DNA from: Flexivirga alba
Lineage (GTDB): Bacteria > Actinomycetota > Actinomycetes > Actinomycetales > Dermatophilaceae
Assembly: GCF_042661025.1 (NCBI RefSeq)
Contig: NZ_JBHSWH010000001.1
Location: 992,001-1,056,000 of the forward strand
Length of the DNA stretch: 64,000 bases
Direction of reading: 5' to 3'
Part shown: piece by piece, positions 7,823 to 18,695 of the stretch
How positions within the stretch are numbered: position 1 is the first letter of the stretch
How the letters are laid out: each line of letters opens with the position of its first letter
Program-made: the position numbers and the translations under genes
Notes under the pieces: generated by a model
The model's database searches: none
The model's input: the letters and a program-made list of their open reading frames with translations, nothing else
Told to the model about the DNA's origin: nothing

Positions 7823-9633
7823 AAGAGCTCCAGCACAACGCTTGTCTCATATGAACCATCGACCTTGTGGATGAGCCCCAGATCTGCAAGCCGACGAACT
7901 GCGACATGCTCACTCGTAATTAGCTCGGTAAAGTCAGAAGGGTTTGCCATGAGCAACTCCAGCATGACGGCTTCGGTGCTGTAGTAGCGCTTTATGTGCT
8001 GCACCATCTCTTCAATATTTCCTTGAACACGGCTCTTCCAGTCCGTTAGCTCGGTCAATACCGCTGATCGACTCATGACCCGTGAAAAGTCGTTCTTCGG
8101 CAGATGGCCGACCACAGCTGAACTGAGGTTGCGATACAGAAACGCATGTCCGCCAGAGGCTTCATGGAGCGCCTCCAATGCACCCGACTCGAACTTGATG
8201 CCCATCTTTGCCCCCACCGTCGTCGCGAGATCATCGGCTTCTTCTCGCGTCAATGGCGCAACGTAGACCGACTTCGCCCAGGAAAAGAGCGGATTCGGCC
8301 GACCATACAAGCGGCCACCTTCGACAATTGCGCTCGTAAGACCAGATAACACGAATGTGAAGTTTTCGGCCTCTTGCACGAGACTGCGGAGAGCCGCGAG
8401 AAACTGCGAGATGCGCGGCATTTCGCCTTCTGCGATATCGACCCTGTCCGAAGGCGTCAAGTACTCGATCTCATCGAGTAGGAGCAGTATTCGGTCACCC
8501 TTGCGCGCTAGTCGTTTGAGCAACACGAGCAAGGCTTGTTTCAATTCAACGATTGAGGGATTCTCGCTCAACTCGGAGAGTTCTTGGGTACGTAGTCCAT
8601 GAGCCTTAAGCTCGGATATTAGACGCCGTCTCAATTCAGCAAGTATGTCGTCAGTTGGATCCTCGGGAGGGGAAGGGAATGTTTCAAGGTCCATCAGCAC
8701 CGTCACGACCTGATCGTCACGCAACTCCTCCTTGAGTTGCATCAAAATGCTGGTCTTACCGGATTTCCTCAATCCGAAAAGACCAGTGACCTTTTGACTA
8801 AATACGTCGTCCCGGAGCGACTGAAGTAAGGTTCGCCGGCCGAAAAAACTTGCCCCATAGACCGGCGTTGTCGCATAGAACAGATCCCTCGCGTAGACGT
8901 AGTCGCGAAGCAGGGTAATCAAGGATAGTTCGTCGTGTGGGTCGATCAACAGCGGAATTGCGAGACGCGATGACCTCGACCAATCATTCAGCTTAATACG
9001 AAGACGTTGATCAGGAGACCACATGAAAAACGTGTCAGGAGTCACGGAACTATCAGAGCGTGCGATCTCCTTAGCCGCCACCTCGAACGTTCGCACTTGG
9101 AGATCTCTGTGCGGACTATAGAACAGCATTACCTCTCGCGTAAATCCAAATCCAGTCTCGATCGCGCCGCTAAATCGCACCAACGCGACTCCGCAGTTTG
9201 TGAACCCCTTTTGCTTACACATACCCGCGTAGACCACTTGTGAGCCCAAACTTCGCAATGCGTCAAGATGGTCTCGGAATACTGGAAACTGTTCTCCGAG
9301 CCGCTCAATTCGTGAAACCAGAGCCTGGCTATGGGGCAGCGGAACTGCTCCGGAGCGCCAGCCTGTCTGTCTGGGCGCTGGCGCTGCAACTGAATGAGTA
9401 GAAGATGCCTTCGGATTCGCCGGATCTACTGCAGCATTCCGGCTTCGATGCGTCGGCGGGCGTGTCTTTTTGGGAGATTCCCCGAATGATGCTCGAACGC
9501 GCGCGACGACCGGCGCTTGCAGGAACGATGCCGCTGTCTTTACGAATTCCCCCATATCTTCGAGCTGATCTAGAAGTTGCTTTGATGTCACGCCAAGCTC
9601 TTTGGCAAGTTCGTGAACACGCACCTTTGCCAC
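7819..9633 (-). CDS. P-loop ATPase (STAND/archaeal-ATPase-like) with N-terminal IF2N domain
   Basis: A 604-aa predicted sensor or regulator ATPase. Residues 1-50 are a clear translation-initiation-factor-2 N-terminal (IF2N) domain: MAKVRVHELAKELGV, then LEDMGEFVKTAAS and APVVARV. A low-complexity linker runs to about 95. An unrecognised domain spans about 100-250, with MLFYSPHRDLQVRTFEVAAKE inside it. The NTPase begins at FFGRRTLL (263-270), with Walker A GLRKSGKT at 287-294 and Walker B RILLLLDEIE near 381-390. The C-terminus has winged-helix character (LITSEHVAVRRLADLGLIH). The FFGRR preamble resembles archaeal-type or STAND ATPases. One sampled line (8461-8520) is about 53% GC. It is the first gene of the operon with the HEPN protein. 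Confidence 0.8.
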   Translation of the reverse strand: MAKVRVHELAKELGVTSKQLLDQLEDMGEFVKTAASFLQAPVVARVRASFGESPKKTRPPTHRSRNAAVDPANPKASSTHSVAAPAPRQTGWRSGAVPLPHSQALVSRIERLGEQFPVFRDHLDALRSLGSQVVYAGMCKQKGFTNCGVALVRFSGAIETGFGFTREVMLFYSPHRDLQVRTFEVAAKEIARSDSSVTPDTFFMWSPDQRLRIKLNDWSRSSRLAIPLLIDPHDELSLITLLRDYVYARDLFYATTPVYGASFFGRRTLLQSLRDDVFSQKVTGLFGLRKSGKTSILMQLKEELRDDQVVTVLMDLETFPSPPEDPTDDILAELRRRLISELKAHGLRTQELSELSENPSIVELKQALLVLLKRLARKGDRILLLLDEIEYLTPSDRVDIAEGEMPRISQFLAALRSLVQEAENFTFVLSGLTSAIVEGGRLYGRPNPLFSWAKSVYVAPLTREEADDLATTVGAKMGIKFESGALEALHEASGGHAFLYRNLSSAVVGHLPKNDFSRVMSRSAVLTELTDWKSRVQGNIEEMVQHIKRYYSTEAVMLELLMANPSDFTELITSEHVAVRRLADLGLIHKVDGSYETSVVLELL

Positions 9634-9818
9634 TACTCATACCTGCTTTCTGGATCATGAGGGCGCTCGACGAAGAATGCGCCACCCGCCCGCCAATATC
9701 AGGTCAGCGAGTGGTTGCATTTGCGTTGCAACATACTATTTTTGCGGCGTTCGTTTCTGATAGGTAAAATCTAACGTCTCGGGAATCAATCCGCAGTATT
9801 TCATTTCGACTCACTTGC
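9634..9818 (-). promoter_or_regulatory. Promoter region of the ATPase/HEPN operon
   Basis: AT-rich gap between dnaB's end and the ATPase start. It contains a short inverted repeat GTTGCA...TGCAAC (9714-9732, 7-nt centre), a possible operator. On the minus strand TAGTAT lies about 10 nt upstream of it. No ORF is supported. Confidence 0.3.
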
Positions 9819-12429
<2,611 letters not shown>

Positions 12430-13031
12430 GCACGCTCTCCTTGCCACCGTTTTCGAACATGTGTCAACTGCACCACGAGGGTGTGACAGTGAGATCAAAC
12501 TGGGGTGCGTGACACGCGAAGAGGCCACGCTAGGCGCCTTCCGGGCGCCCCGCAAACCCCTGGCGTTTGCCCTGCGGACAACTTGTGGAGAACGTGTGGA
12601 CATGTGCCGTATGACGTGTGCACGCCCTGGGGACAACGCTGTGGATATCTTCTGACGCCTACACCCTGCAGGGCTCTGACCTGCAGGGATGTGCCCTTCG
12701 CGCTGTGCACAAGAAATAGTTTGAGCGTTCATGTGACGTGAGTTACCCACAGGCTCACGAGTGCGGTGCGCTGTCAAGGGTGTGGTTGTACCGGGTTCGG
12801 TAAAGGTATCGCCAAGGGATGGTCTCGGGCTGCCCAACAACAGCTCCCCGACGTCACCGATCTTGACGGACACCCGCTGTGACGGGCGCCGGTTCTACCT
12901 CGAACTTCGAGACGAGTCGAGGCCGGAATCAGCAGCCGGATCTCACGTTCCGAGTGCCGGGGACGTCTTCGTGGTGTCGGTGTCCTATCCGGGCCACCGA
13001 GACGAATGACTCGCACGAGAGGGCATCACAG
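12430..13031. promoter_or_regulatory. dnaB upstream region with DnaA-box-like sites
   Basis: About 600 bases without a convincing gene. Three 8-of-9 matches to the DnaA box (TTATCCACA or its complement) occur within 170 nt: TGTGGAGAA at 12584-12592, TGTGGATAT at 12640-12648 and TTACCCACA at 12743-12751. A GGCGCC-centred inverted repeat lies near 12535. Nothing was recognised from 12760 to 13030. DnaA control of dnaB or titration is inference; no dnaA or dnaN is present, so this is not oriC. Confidence 0.4.
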
Positions 13032-13480
13032 ATGACTTTGCAGGACGACAACAAGGCCGTCGTCGGCCGCTGGTTCACCGAGTTCTGGGGGACCGACTTC
13101 AAGGCCGGCGCCATCGACGAGCTGGCCGCACCGGACATCCGGTTCGAGTACTCGCTGCACCAGCCGCTGCGCGGCCGCGACCAGGTTCGAGACTTCGCGA
13201 CGATGTTCCGCGCCGCGTTCCCCGACCTCGGATTCGAGGGCACCGCCGACCTGATCGCCGAGGGCGACTATGTCGTCGGGCAATGGATCGGCGGGGGACC
13301 CACACCGGTCCCGCGTTCGATGAACTGCCGATCGGGCAACTGCCCGCCGGGTCCGGCAAGGCGATGCGCTTCACCGGCACCACCGTGCTGAGGGTCGAAA
13401 ACGGCCTGATCACAGAGGAACTCGGCCTCGACGACGGCGTGTCCGTGCTTCAGCAGCTGGGCATCATCCCTTCGGCGTAG
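13032..13480 (+). CDS. SnoaL-like ester cyclase/NTF2-fold protein (apparent frameshift)
   Basis: A small NTF2-like fold protein of the SnoaL/ester cyclase group. Residues 1-88 (DNKAVVGRWFTEFWGTDF, HQPLRGRDQVRDFATMFR, AFPDLGFEG, DYVVGQWIGGG) are in the first frame. The rest (THTGPAFDELPIGQLPAG, GTTVLRVENGLITEELG) is in another frame that begins exactly where the first loses sense, at a run of five G (13293-13297). One more G rejoins them into a normal protein of about 149 aa. The substrate is unknown. Upstream is a long regulatory gap, and there is no operon partner. Confidence 0.75.
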
Positions 13481-13662
13481 CTCACCCGGGGCGACGGACC
13501 AGTTCGGCTACGCGCCCGTTCTCGTCATACGTATGGCGGAGACATCGTATGGTCCGCCGTCCCGGTCCGCCCGCCGGGTTCTGCCGACCTCACGTGCCGC
13601 CGTTTCGACAGGTCTACCGATCGCCAGTCATCAAGAACTTCCACTCCGGAGGCGAAGCAACC

Positions 13663-13935
13663 ATGGACCAAGAACAGTTCGATAGAGCACCTGTCGAGCT
13701 GGTGACCTGCCCCGAGTGCGGCAACGTCGCCTCCATCGAATGGGAAGCACGCAACGGTGGGCTGCTGCACGCGAAACTGCGATGCATCGACCGGCACTGG
13801 TTCCTGATGCCAGCCGAAGGGATCACCTGCTATGGCACCGACAGCCCTTACTCGGGCGCAATGCGGCAAGCCGTAGCTACCGAACGAGACGGCCAGTTGC
13901 CTCGAGTACCTGGATGGGTTGGACCGGACCGGTGA
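13663..13935 (+). CDS. Small zinc-ribbon-like hypothetical protein
   Basis: A 90-aa protein opening with a CPECG knuckle (VTCPECGNVASIEWEAR) and a later Cys/His pair (LRCIDRHWFLMP), suggesting a small metal-binding fold. Similar short actinobacterial proteins exist, but I know no function. The ATG has GGAGG about 10 nt upstream. Its 3' end overlaps the convergent PKD gene by about 60 nt. Confidence 0.55.
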   Translation: MDQEQFDRAPVELVTCPECGNVASIEWEARNGGLLHAKLRCIDRHWFLMPAEGITCYGTDSPYSGAMRQAVATERDGQLPRVPGWVGPDR

Positions 13936-14787
13936 TTGTCGCGGTGCCGGGTAGGTCGGTGAAGGTGCCACCGTCGACCGCGAACTGGCCGCCGTAGACC
14001 GTGGTGACCGATGCGCTGACCGTGCCCCGCTTCAGGTAGGTGTGTTTGACGTCGCCATTGGGGTATCCGCCACCGCGGGACTCCGTCGGTCCGACTGATG
14101 AGCCGTCGCCGAAGTGGAACGTATTCGACTTGAGGATCGGCTTGATCTGGACCTTGTGGCCCAGCAGTGTCACGGTGCGTATCTCATCGGGGCCGTAGCC
14201 CGCGCCGGAGAAGTCGGCCGTGAAGTAGTTGGGGAGGTTGACCAGGGTCCGGTTGCCCACCGGCTCCATCATTGCCTTGGGCTTGACAAAGGGAGTGATC
14301 GCGAACTGTGCCTGGACCATGGCAACTGTGAGCTCGGGCTTGGACTTAGCGTTGGGAACCGATTTGGGCCAGCACGTCGGGTTTTCCACAAGGTGCCATG
14401 GTTCCCGATCTTTATTTGGCGTTACCGGTCGGTAGAATATGCGGCTCAGCGGGCCTTCACCATCAGTCACCTCAGCGCAAATAGTATATACTCCAGGGCA
14501 AGATGTGAACTTGTCGGGACTGTCATTTGCCGGACACGCCAAGGTTGTTCCGTATTCGAGTTTGACTACCTTGGTTACCGTCTTACCCTTTTCCTCATAG
14601 GTGGCTTTCCCCTTGTCTGGCAGTCGTGCCGTCTCCGCCTTGGTAAGTCCAACATAGATCTTCTCGTTCACACTGCACGTAACGCACGGCAGCGGCGGCC
14701 CACTACCTTCTGCCTTCGCATCGCCCCCTGAACAGACAACGCCAATGCGGATGCCACACCAGCAATTGCGACCGCTCGCCTACTCAT
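13877..14787 (-). CDS. Secreted PKD-domain-like protein (apparent frameshift after the signal peptide)
   Basis: A predicted exported protein of about 303 aa. ATG at 14787 starts MSRRAVAIAGVASALALSVQG, a signal peptide. The frame then derails at a CCCCC run (14724-14728); one more base leads into GDAKAEGSG and the main frame. The mature part contains paired cysteines (ACPAND...SCPGVYTICAEV) and a C-terminal PKD-like segment (NTFHFGDGSS, then VKHTYLKRGTVSASVTTVYGG). Its start overlaps the stop of the DUF6318-type gene by 8 nt, so the two are probably one operon. The role is unknown, presumably at the cell surface. Confidence 0.7.
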
Positions 14788-15414
14788 GTTGAAGATCCTC
14801 GACGGCCCAACCGCGCCCGGCTGTCCAATTTAAGAGCACAACGCTTGTTGACGTGGGAGTTGGTGTCTTTCCTAAGACTTTGCCCGTCGAGTCAACCATC
14901 CGCGCTGGGTTCTGAGTCAACCGGACAAAGACGTGGTAACCGCCTCCTGGGACGGCTGTTTCTCGTAAGGTTTTGTATTTCATCTGGTCGTCAATGAAGT
15001 GTTGACCATTCTTGCGCATGCCGGACGCATCGCCTTCGAAGTCGAGGCAGGCAGTGCATGAAGACTTGTAAAGTCCATGAATGGCATCGTTGGCGGGCTT
15101 GCGATACAGGATGTTGACACGCGAATAGAAATATTCAGCAAATGCCTTCGCCCCGGCATTCGTGTGCTGCCTGGCGGGCCCGGGAACGCCAGGAGCACCT
15201 GCTGCTGTGCCGCTGGACGTGGGAGTCGGTGAAGTGGAGGCGGGGGCGAGCTCGCGGTCGATGTCTGCGGCGGTGTCGGCTCGCCGGACGCGATGCCCTT
15301 CGTCGAAGACGATGCCGTCGACGACGCGCCACCACCGCCTGATCCGCCGCATCCTGCTGCCGCCAGAACGGCGAGCATCGTCGCAGTGGCGCCCATGACA
15401 CGTGTCCTGCGCAT
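14780..15414 (-). CDS. DUF6318-type lipoprotein (apparent frameshift in the linker)
   Basis: A predicted lipoprotein of about 210 aa. The N-terminus has a signal peptide with lipobox AAAGC (Cys near 22), then a Gly/Ser/Thr/Pro-rich tether. The frame is lost in the tether at a GGGGG run (15242-15246); one more base continues into TSPTPTSSGTAAG and the folded domain AKAFAEYFYSRVNILY, SSCTACLDFEG and VVLLNWTAGRGW. The Tyr-rich helix plus CxxC fits DUF6318 lipoproteins of actinobacteria. It is coupled to the downstream PKD gene. The function is unknown. Confidence 0.7.
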
Positions 15415-15737
15415 CAGTAGAACCCTCCCCTGTGAAAAACCTGAGTGCCGCGATTATGCGCGAGCCGGAACGCCGATGGCGAGGCATCTTCTTAAAGTTT
15501 TGGTCAAGAAGAGCCGGGAGCCCGGCATACCCAACCCAGGGATCATGCCAAATCCCACCGTCCGGACGCAGAAGTTATCCACAGGTTGCTGGTTTCGATA
15601 CGCTCCCCGCTGCGCTCCGCCGCTACTCAACCCGCATGAGCCTCCGCTTCGCTCCCCCGGCTCCCCTTCGTGACGCCCGCTCGTACCTCACGGGCTCCTC
15701 AGGGCGACGCTCGGCCACCTTGGTCGACATACAGAAG
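15415..15737. other. Intergenic with repeat copy and one perfect DnaA-box sequence
   Basis: No gene seen. A perfect TTATCCACA lies at 15575-15583, isolated. Directly after it is a copy of the TTTCGATAC...CTCAACCCGC repeat (15591-15635) and a second GC-rich arm with CTCCGCTTCGCTCCCCCGG (about 15640-15665). Confidence 0.5.
15591..15635 (+). repeat. Family A repeat (TCTCGATAC...ACTCGACCC), copy 1
   Basis: The ends GGTTTCGATAC and CTACTCAACCCGC flank a GCTCCCCGCTGCGCTC core. The ends form an imperfect inverted repeat. The same design recurs at 21328, 22498, 35825, 38091 and 38208, and inside coding sequence at 52707 and 54519. Confidence 0.7.
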
Positions 15738-15770
15738 CGGCCACGGTCACTCGTTGAGTGACCGTGGCCG
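15738..15770 (-). terminator. Terminator of the NlpC/P60 gene at 15789
   Basis: A perfect 15-bp stem (CGGCCACGGTCACTC and its complement) with a 3-nt loop, 18 nt past the stop of the minus-strand hydrolase gene. There is no long U tract. Confidence 0.75.
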
Positions 15771-15788
15771 CGTGGAGCGGATCTGGAA

Positions 15789-16879
15789 TCAGCGCAACGT
15801 GCCGTAGTTCGTCGGCGTCATCCAGATGGTCTGCAACTTGACCACGTCACCGGGGACGGGCGCCGCGATCATCATTCCCGGGCTGACATAGATACCCACG
15901 TGATAGGCCGGCGAGCCGAAGAAGACCAGGTCGCCCGGTTGCGGGGCGGTGGTCGTCTTCATGTACGCCTGCTGCTGGCTGGCCGTCCGGGGGATGTAGA
16001 GACCGGCCTGCTTGTAGACGTATGACGTGAGACCCGAGCAGTCGAAGCCCTGTGACGGTGTGGAGCCGCCCCAGACATACGGAACACCCAGATACTTCTG
16101 GGCGATCGAAACGACTGCGGACAGGCCCTCACCGGTCGACGGCGGGGGTGGCGGAGTCGGCGTCGGGTCGGTGCCGCACGGGAAGCCGCCCAGCGCGTTC
16201 CAAGTCATCGGACCGATGATGCCGTCCGCGACCAGGCCCTTGCTGCTCTGGAACGACTTCACCCGGGACAACGTGCCGGCGCCGAAGACGCCGTCGACCG
16301 CGATCCCCCCAACTTGCCCTGGGCGCTCGATACGTACGAGCCGGTGGCGCCATACCGAAGCACGGAGACCTTGCACGACGGTGGCGGTGTGGGTGGCGGT
16401 GTGGGTTTCGGTGTGGGTGGCGTCGGCGTCGGCGTTGAACCCGGGAAGCCACCGAGGGCCGTCCAGGTCAACGGACCGACGATGCCGTCAGCAACGAGGC
16501 GATGCGCGCTTTGGAAGGTTTTGACCTTCGCCAGCGTGCGTGTCCCGAAGATGCCGTCGGCCGTCAGTCCGCCCAGCCGCTGCTGCACAGTTCTGACGTA
16601 GCTGCCTGTTGATCCGTAGCGCACGGTAACCACGGTGGTCGGCGAGGCGGCACGTACGCCGCTCGTCGCTGCGCTGCTGCGCTGCCCTGACGCACCGCTC
16701 GTGCCGCTGCCGGGATCGGCATACGACGGAGCGGCCTGCACGAGGCTGGCAGCGGTGGCCGGGACGCTCAGCAGCGTTCCAGTCACCACCAACCCCTTGC
16801 GGGAGGTGATCGCCGGGGCGACCTTGGCAGACAGCCCAGGCCGTGGTTTGCGATGTCTCGGAGTAGTGATCGTGGCCAT
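15789..16879 (-). CDS. Peptidoglycan hydrolase: two PG-binding repeats + NlpC/P60 (apparent frameshift)
   Basis: A predicted secreted endopeptidase that cuts peptidoglycan stem peptides, about 363 aa. ATG at 16879 follows GAGAGGG and starts MATITTPRHRKPRPGLSAK. A signal region ends near QAAPSYADP. Two peptidoglycan-binding repeats follow, each with VRYGSTGSYV or LRYGATGSYV, VDGVFG or ADGIFG, and VADGIVGPLTW or VADGIIGPMTW; Pro/Thr linkers separate them. The NlpC/P60 domain has FDCSGLTSYV (catalytic Cys) and AYHVGIYV (His). The frame breaks in the second repeat at a CCCCCC run (16305-16310), and one more base joins both halves. It is a paralogue of the gene at 17487. Confidence 0.82.
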
Positions 16880-17430
16880 GTGACCCTCTCGGTGCTCGTT
16901 CAGTCCAGAAACGCGCAAGGGGATGCCACGTGTGCCGTGGCATACCCCGATTTCGCCTTACTCCTTCCCCGAAGAAGGCGCTGCACGAGCACTGACTATG
17001 CCGGTGCCACTACGTCTGTGAAAGACGCGATTCCTGGGCACGGATGGGCCCAGGTGATCAATGTGACTGGTGTGATTCAAGTGAATTGGCGGGGCTGGCG
17101 GAGCTGAAGTGGTCTAGTGTTGCAATTTCAACGAAACGGCCGTTGAATGACATGCGTGTAACACGCAAACGCCGAAATCGCTTCGAACGACACGCCGAAT
17201 CGAAAGTTTTTCTCCGCAGTCTCACACTTTGAGACAACTACCGGATCGTGACCTCGATACGCCCCGCTCGGCCACCTCAGGGCGGTCGCCGCTGCGCCTG
17301 GTCGTGCGCCCCGCCTCCACGGCTGACCCGCATCCTGCCAGACGTTCGACAGCCGCGGGTGGGCGACCGCATCCGGCTTGCCGCGCGGCCCGTTCGGGCG
17401 TCATACAGCTGCCAGGTAGCGCAGCGAAGA
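16880..17430 (-). promoter_or_regulatory. Leader and promoter region of the NlpC/P60 gene at 15789
   Basis: Upstream on the minus strand is a strong hairpin, GGGGTATGCCACG paired with CGTGGCATCCCC (about 16918-16947), about 40-70 nt before the ATG. Before that lies CATAGTCAGTGCTCGTGC, which resembles the leader of the paralogue at 17487 (CATAGTCAATGACCGTGC), and both continue into a CTTCGGGGA segment. TTTCAC, 17 nt before CATAGT, could be a -35 box. A partial family A repeat (CTCGATACGCCCCGCTCGG) lies near 17250. No gene seen. Confidence 0.4.
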
Positions 17431-17462
17431 GCCCCGCCGACCACGAGGGCCAACGGGGCTTA
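17430..17462 (-). terminator. Terminator of the NlpC/P60 gene at 17487
   Basis: Arms AGCCCCG (17430-17436) and CGGGGCT (17454-17460), about 25 nt past the minus-strand stop. Confidence 0.55.
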
Positions 17463-17486
17463 TCGGAGTGCGCTGAGGCGCTTTGC

Positions 17487-18269
17487 TCAGGCGCGGCCGT
17501 AGTAGGGGCTGCCCCAAACGCTCTGCACGTGGACCACGGTGCCGGGACGGCTCGCAGCGATCATCTTGCCGTTACCGAGGTAGATGCCCGCGTGGTATGC
17601 CGGGTAGCCCCAGAACATCAGGTCGCCCGGACGCGGGCTGGAGACGCGGGTTGCACGGGCCGCCTGTGCCGATGCCGTGCGCGGGATGCTCTTGCCGGCC
17701 TGGCGGTATACGTACTGGGTGAAACCCGAGCAGTCGAAGCCGGACCGCGACGCGCCGCCATAGCGGTATGGCGTGCCACGCAGGCTCATCGCGATCGACA
17801 CGATGGAGGAGGAATTGCTCGAGGTCGGAGCCGGCTTCCGAGCCGGCTTCGGCGCCGTGTAGCCGCCCAGGGCACGCCAGGTGATCGGGCCGACGATGCC
17901 GTCGGCGACGAGGCGGTGAGCGCGCTGGAACGACTTGACCTTCGTGTTGGTGCGCGGGCCGAAGATGCCGTCGGCGGCGAGGCCGCCGACCTTGCGCTGA
18001 ACGGTCTTGACCGCAGTGCCACGGGAGCCGTAGCGGACGGTCGGACCAACGTAGACACGTGCGGCGACGTGACCGATGGCCGGAGCATTACCGGCGGCCT
18101 GCACGGCGCTTGCCTGCACCATGCCGGTGCTGGGAGCCGCGGAGGCGGTCTCCATACCAACCAGCGGTACGACGACGGCGCCGGCTGCAGCAACTGCCAC
18201 GCCTCGGCGACCGACCTTGTTCAGAACTTTCGGCTCACGCTTCAGGTGACGCGGGGAGTACGAACCCAT
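17487..18269 (-). CDS. Peptidoglycan hydrolase: PG-binding repeat + NlpC/P60
   Basis: A secreted cell-wall endopeptidase of 260 aa. The basic N-terminus (SPRHLKREPKVLNKVGRRG) leads into a hydrophobic signal and ASAAPS. One peptidoglycan-binding repeat spans about 78-140 (VRYGSRGTAVKTVQRKVGG, ADGIFGPRT, VADGIVGPITWRALGG). The NlpC/P60 domain has FDCSGFTQYVYRQAG with the catalytic Cys, and AYHAGIYLG with the His. It is the shorter paralogue of the gene at 15789 and shares part of its 5' leader. Likely role: wall remodelling during growth or division. Confidence 0.88.
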   Translation of the reverse strand: MGSYSPRHLKREPKVLNKVGRRGVAVAAAGAVVVPLVGMETASAAPSTGMVQASAVQAAGNAPAIGHVAARVYVGPTVRYGSRGTAVKTVQRKVGGLAADGIFGPRTNTKVKSFQRAHRLVADGIVGPITWRALGGYTAPKPARKPAPTSSNSSSIVSIAMSLRGTPYRYGGASRSGFDCSGFTQYVYRQAGKSIPRTASAQAARATRVSSPRPGDLMFWGYPAYHAGIYLGNGKMIAASRPGTVVHVQSVWGSPYYGRA

Positions 18270-18695
18270 GAATCAAGGGACCCTTCAAAATGGACTGCAA
18301 TGACAAAGCGGGTGCGGGCGTCGTTGCCCCGGGACCAATCGCCCCACCCACGTTGTGCGTCTCGACTCCCCGAAGCCGGTGGCACGGTCATTGACTATGA
18401 CGCATCGGAAGGCCTCCCCAAAGTCGTTCCGAGATATCTGTGGACAACCGTTCAGTCGGCGAAGCGGGACCTGTGCCGGTCACATCCGGTCGCGGGCCGT
18501 GATCATTCCGTGATATTCCCCGTCGTTGCGCGGTTCGCTCCGTTTCGCGCGGAACCGGCTCAACGCCACATCCGTCACACGAGCTGCATTCCTGGGTGAG
18601 ACGCGGCTGTCTCACATTCCGAGATGTGATTCACCTTCGCGTCAACTCCGGCCTCGTGACCTGTATCGCGCGCGGCGCCCCGTACCCTGAACGAC
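18270..18695. promoter_or_regulatory. Divergent intergenic between the NlpC/P60 and MATE genes
   Basis: No gene seen. The minus-strand leader carries the CATAGTCAATGACCGTGC block (about 18385-18402) shared with the paralogue. A TGTGGACAA site lies near 18440. The MATE start has no strong ribosome site. Confidence 0.35.

Noticed and set aside
15575..15583. Perfect TTATCCACA as a possible origin marker
   Set aside because: Single isolated box without a cluster, AT-rich unwinding region, dnaA or dnaN nearby.
16880..17100. ydaO/c-di-AMP riboswitch upstream of the NlpC/P60 gene
   Set aside because: The hairpin is real, but I could not match the conserved ydaO segments, so only an unspecified leader is annotated.
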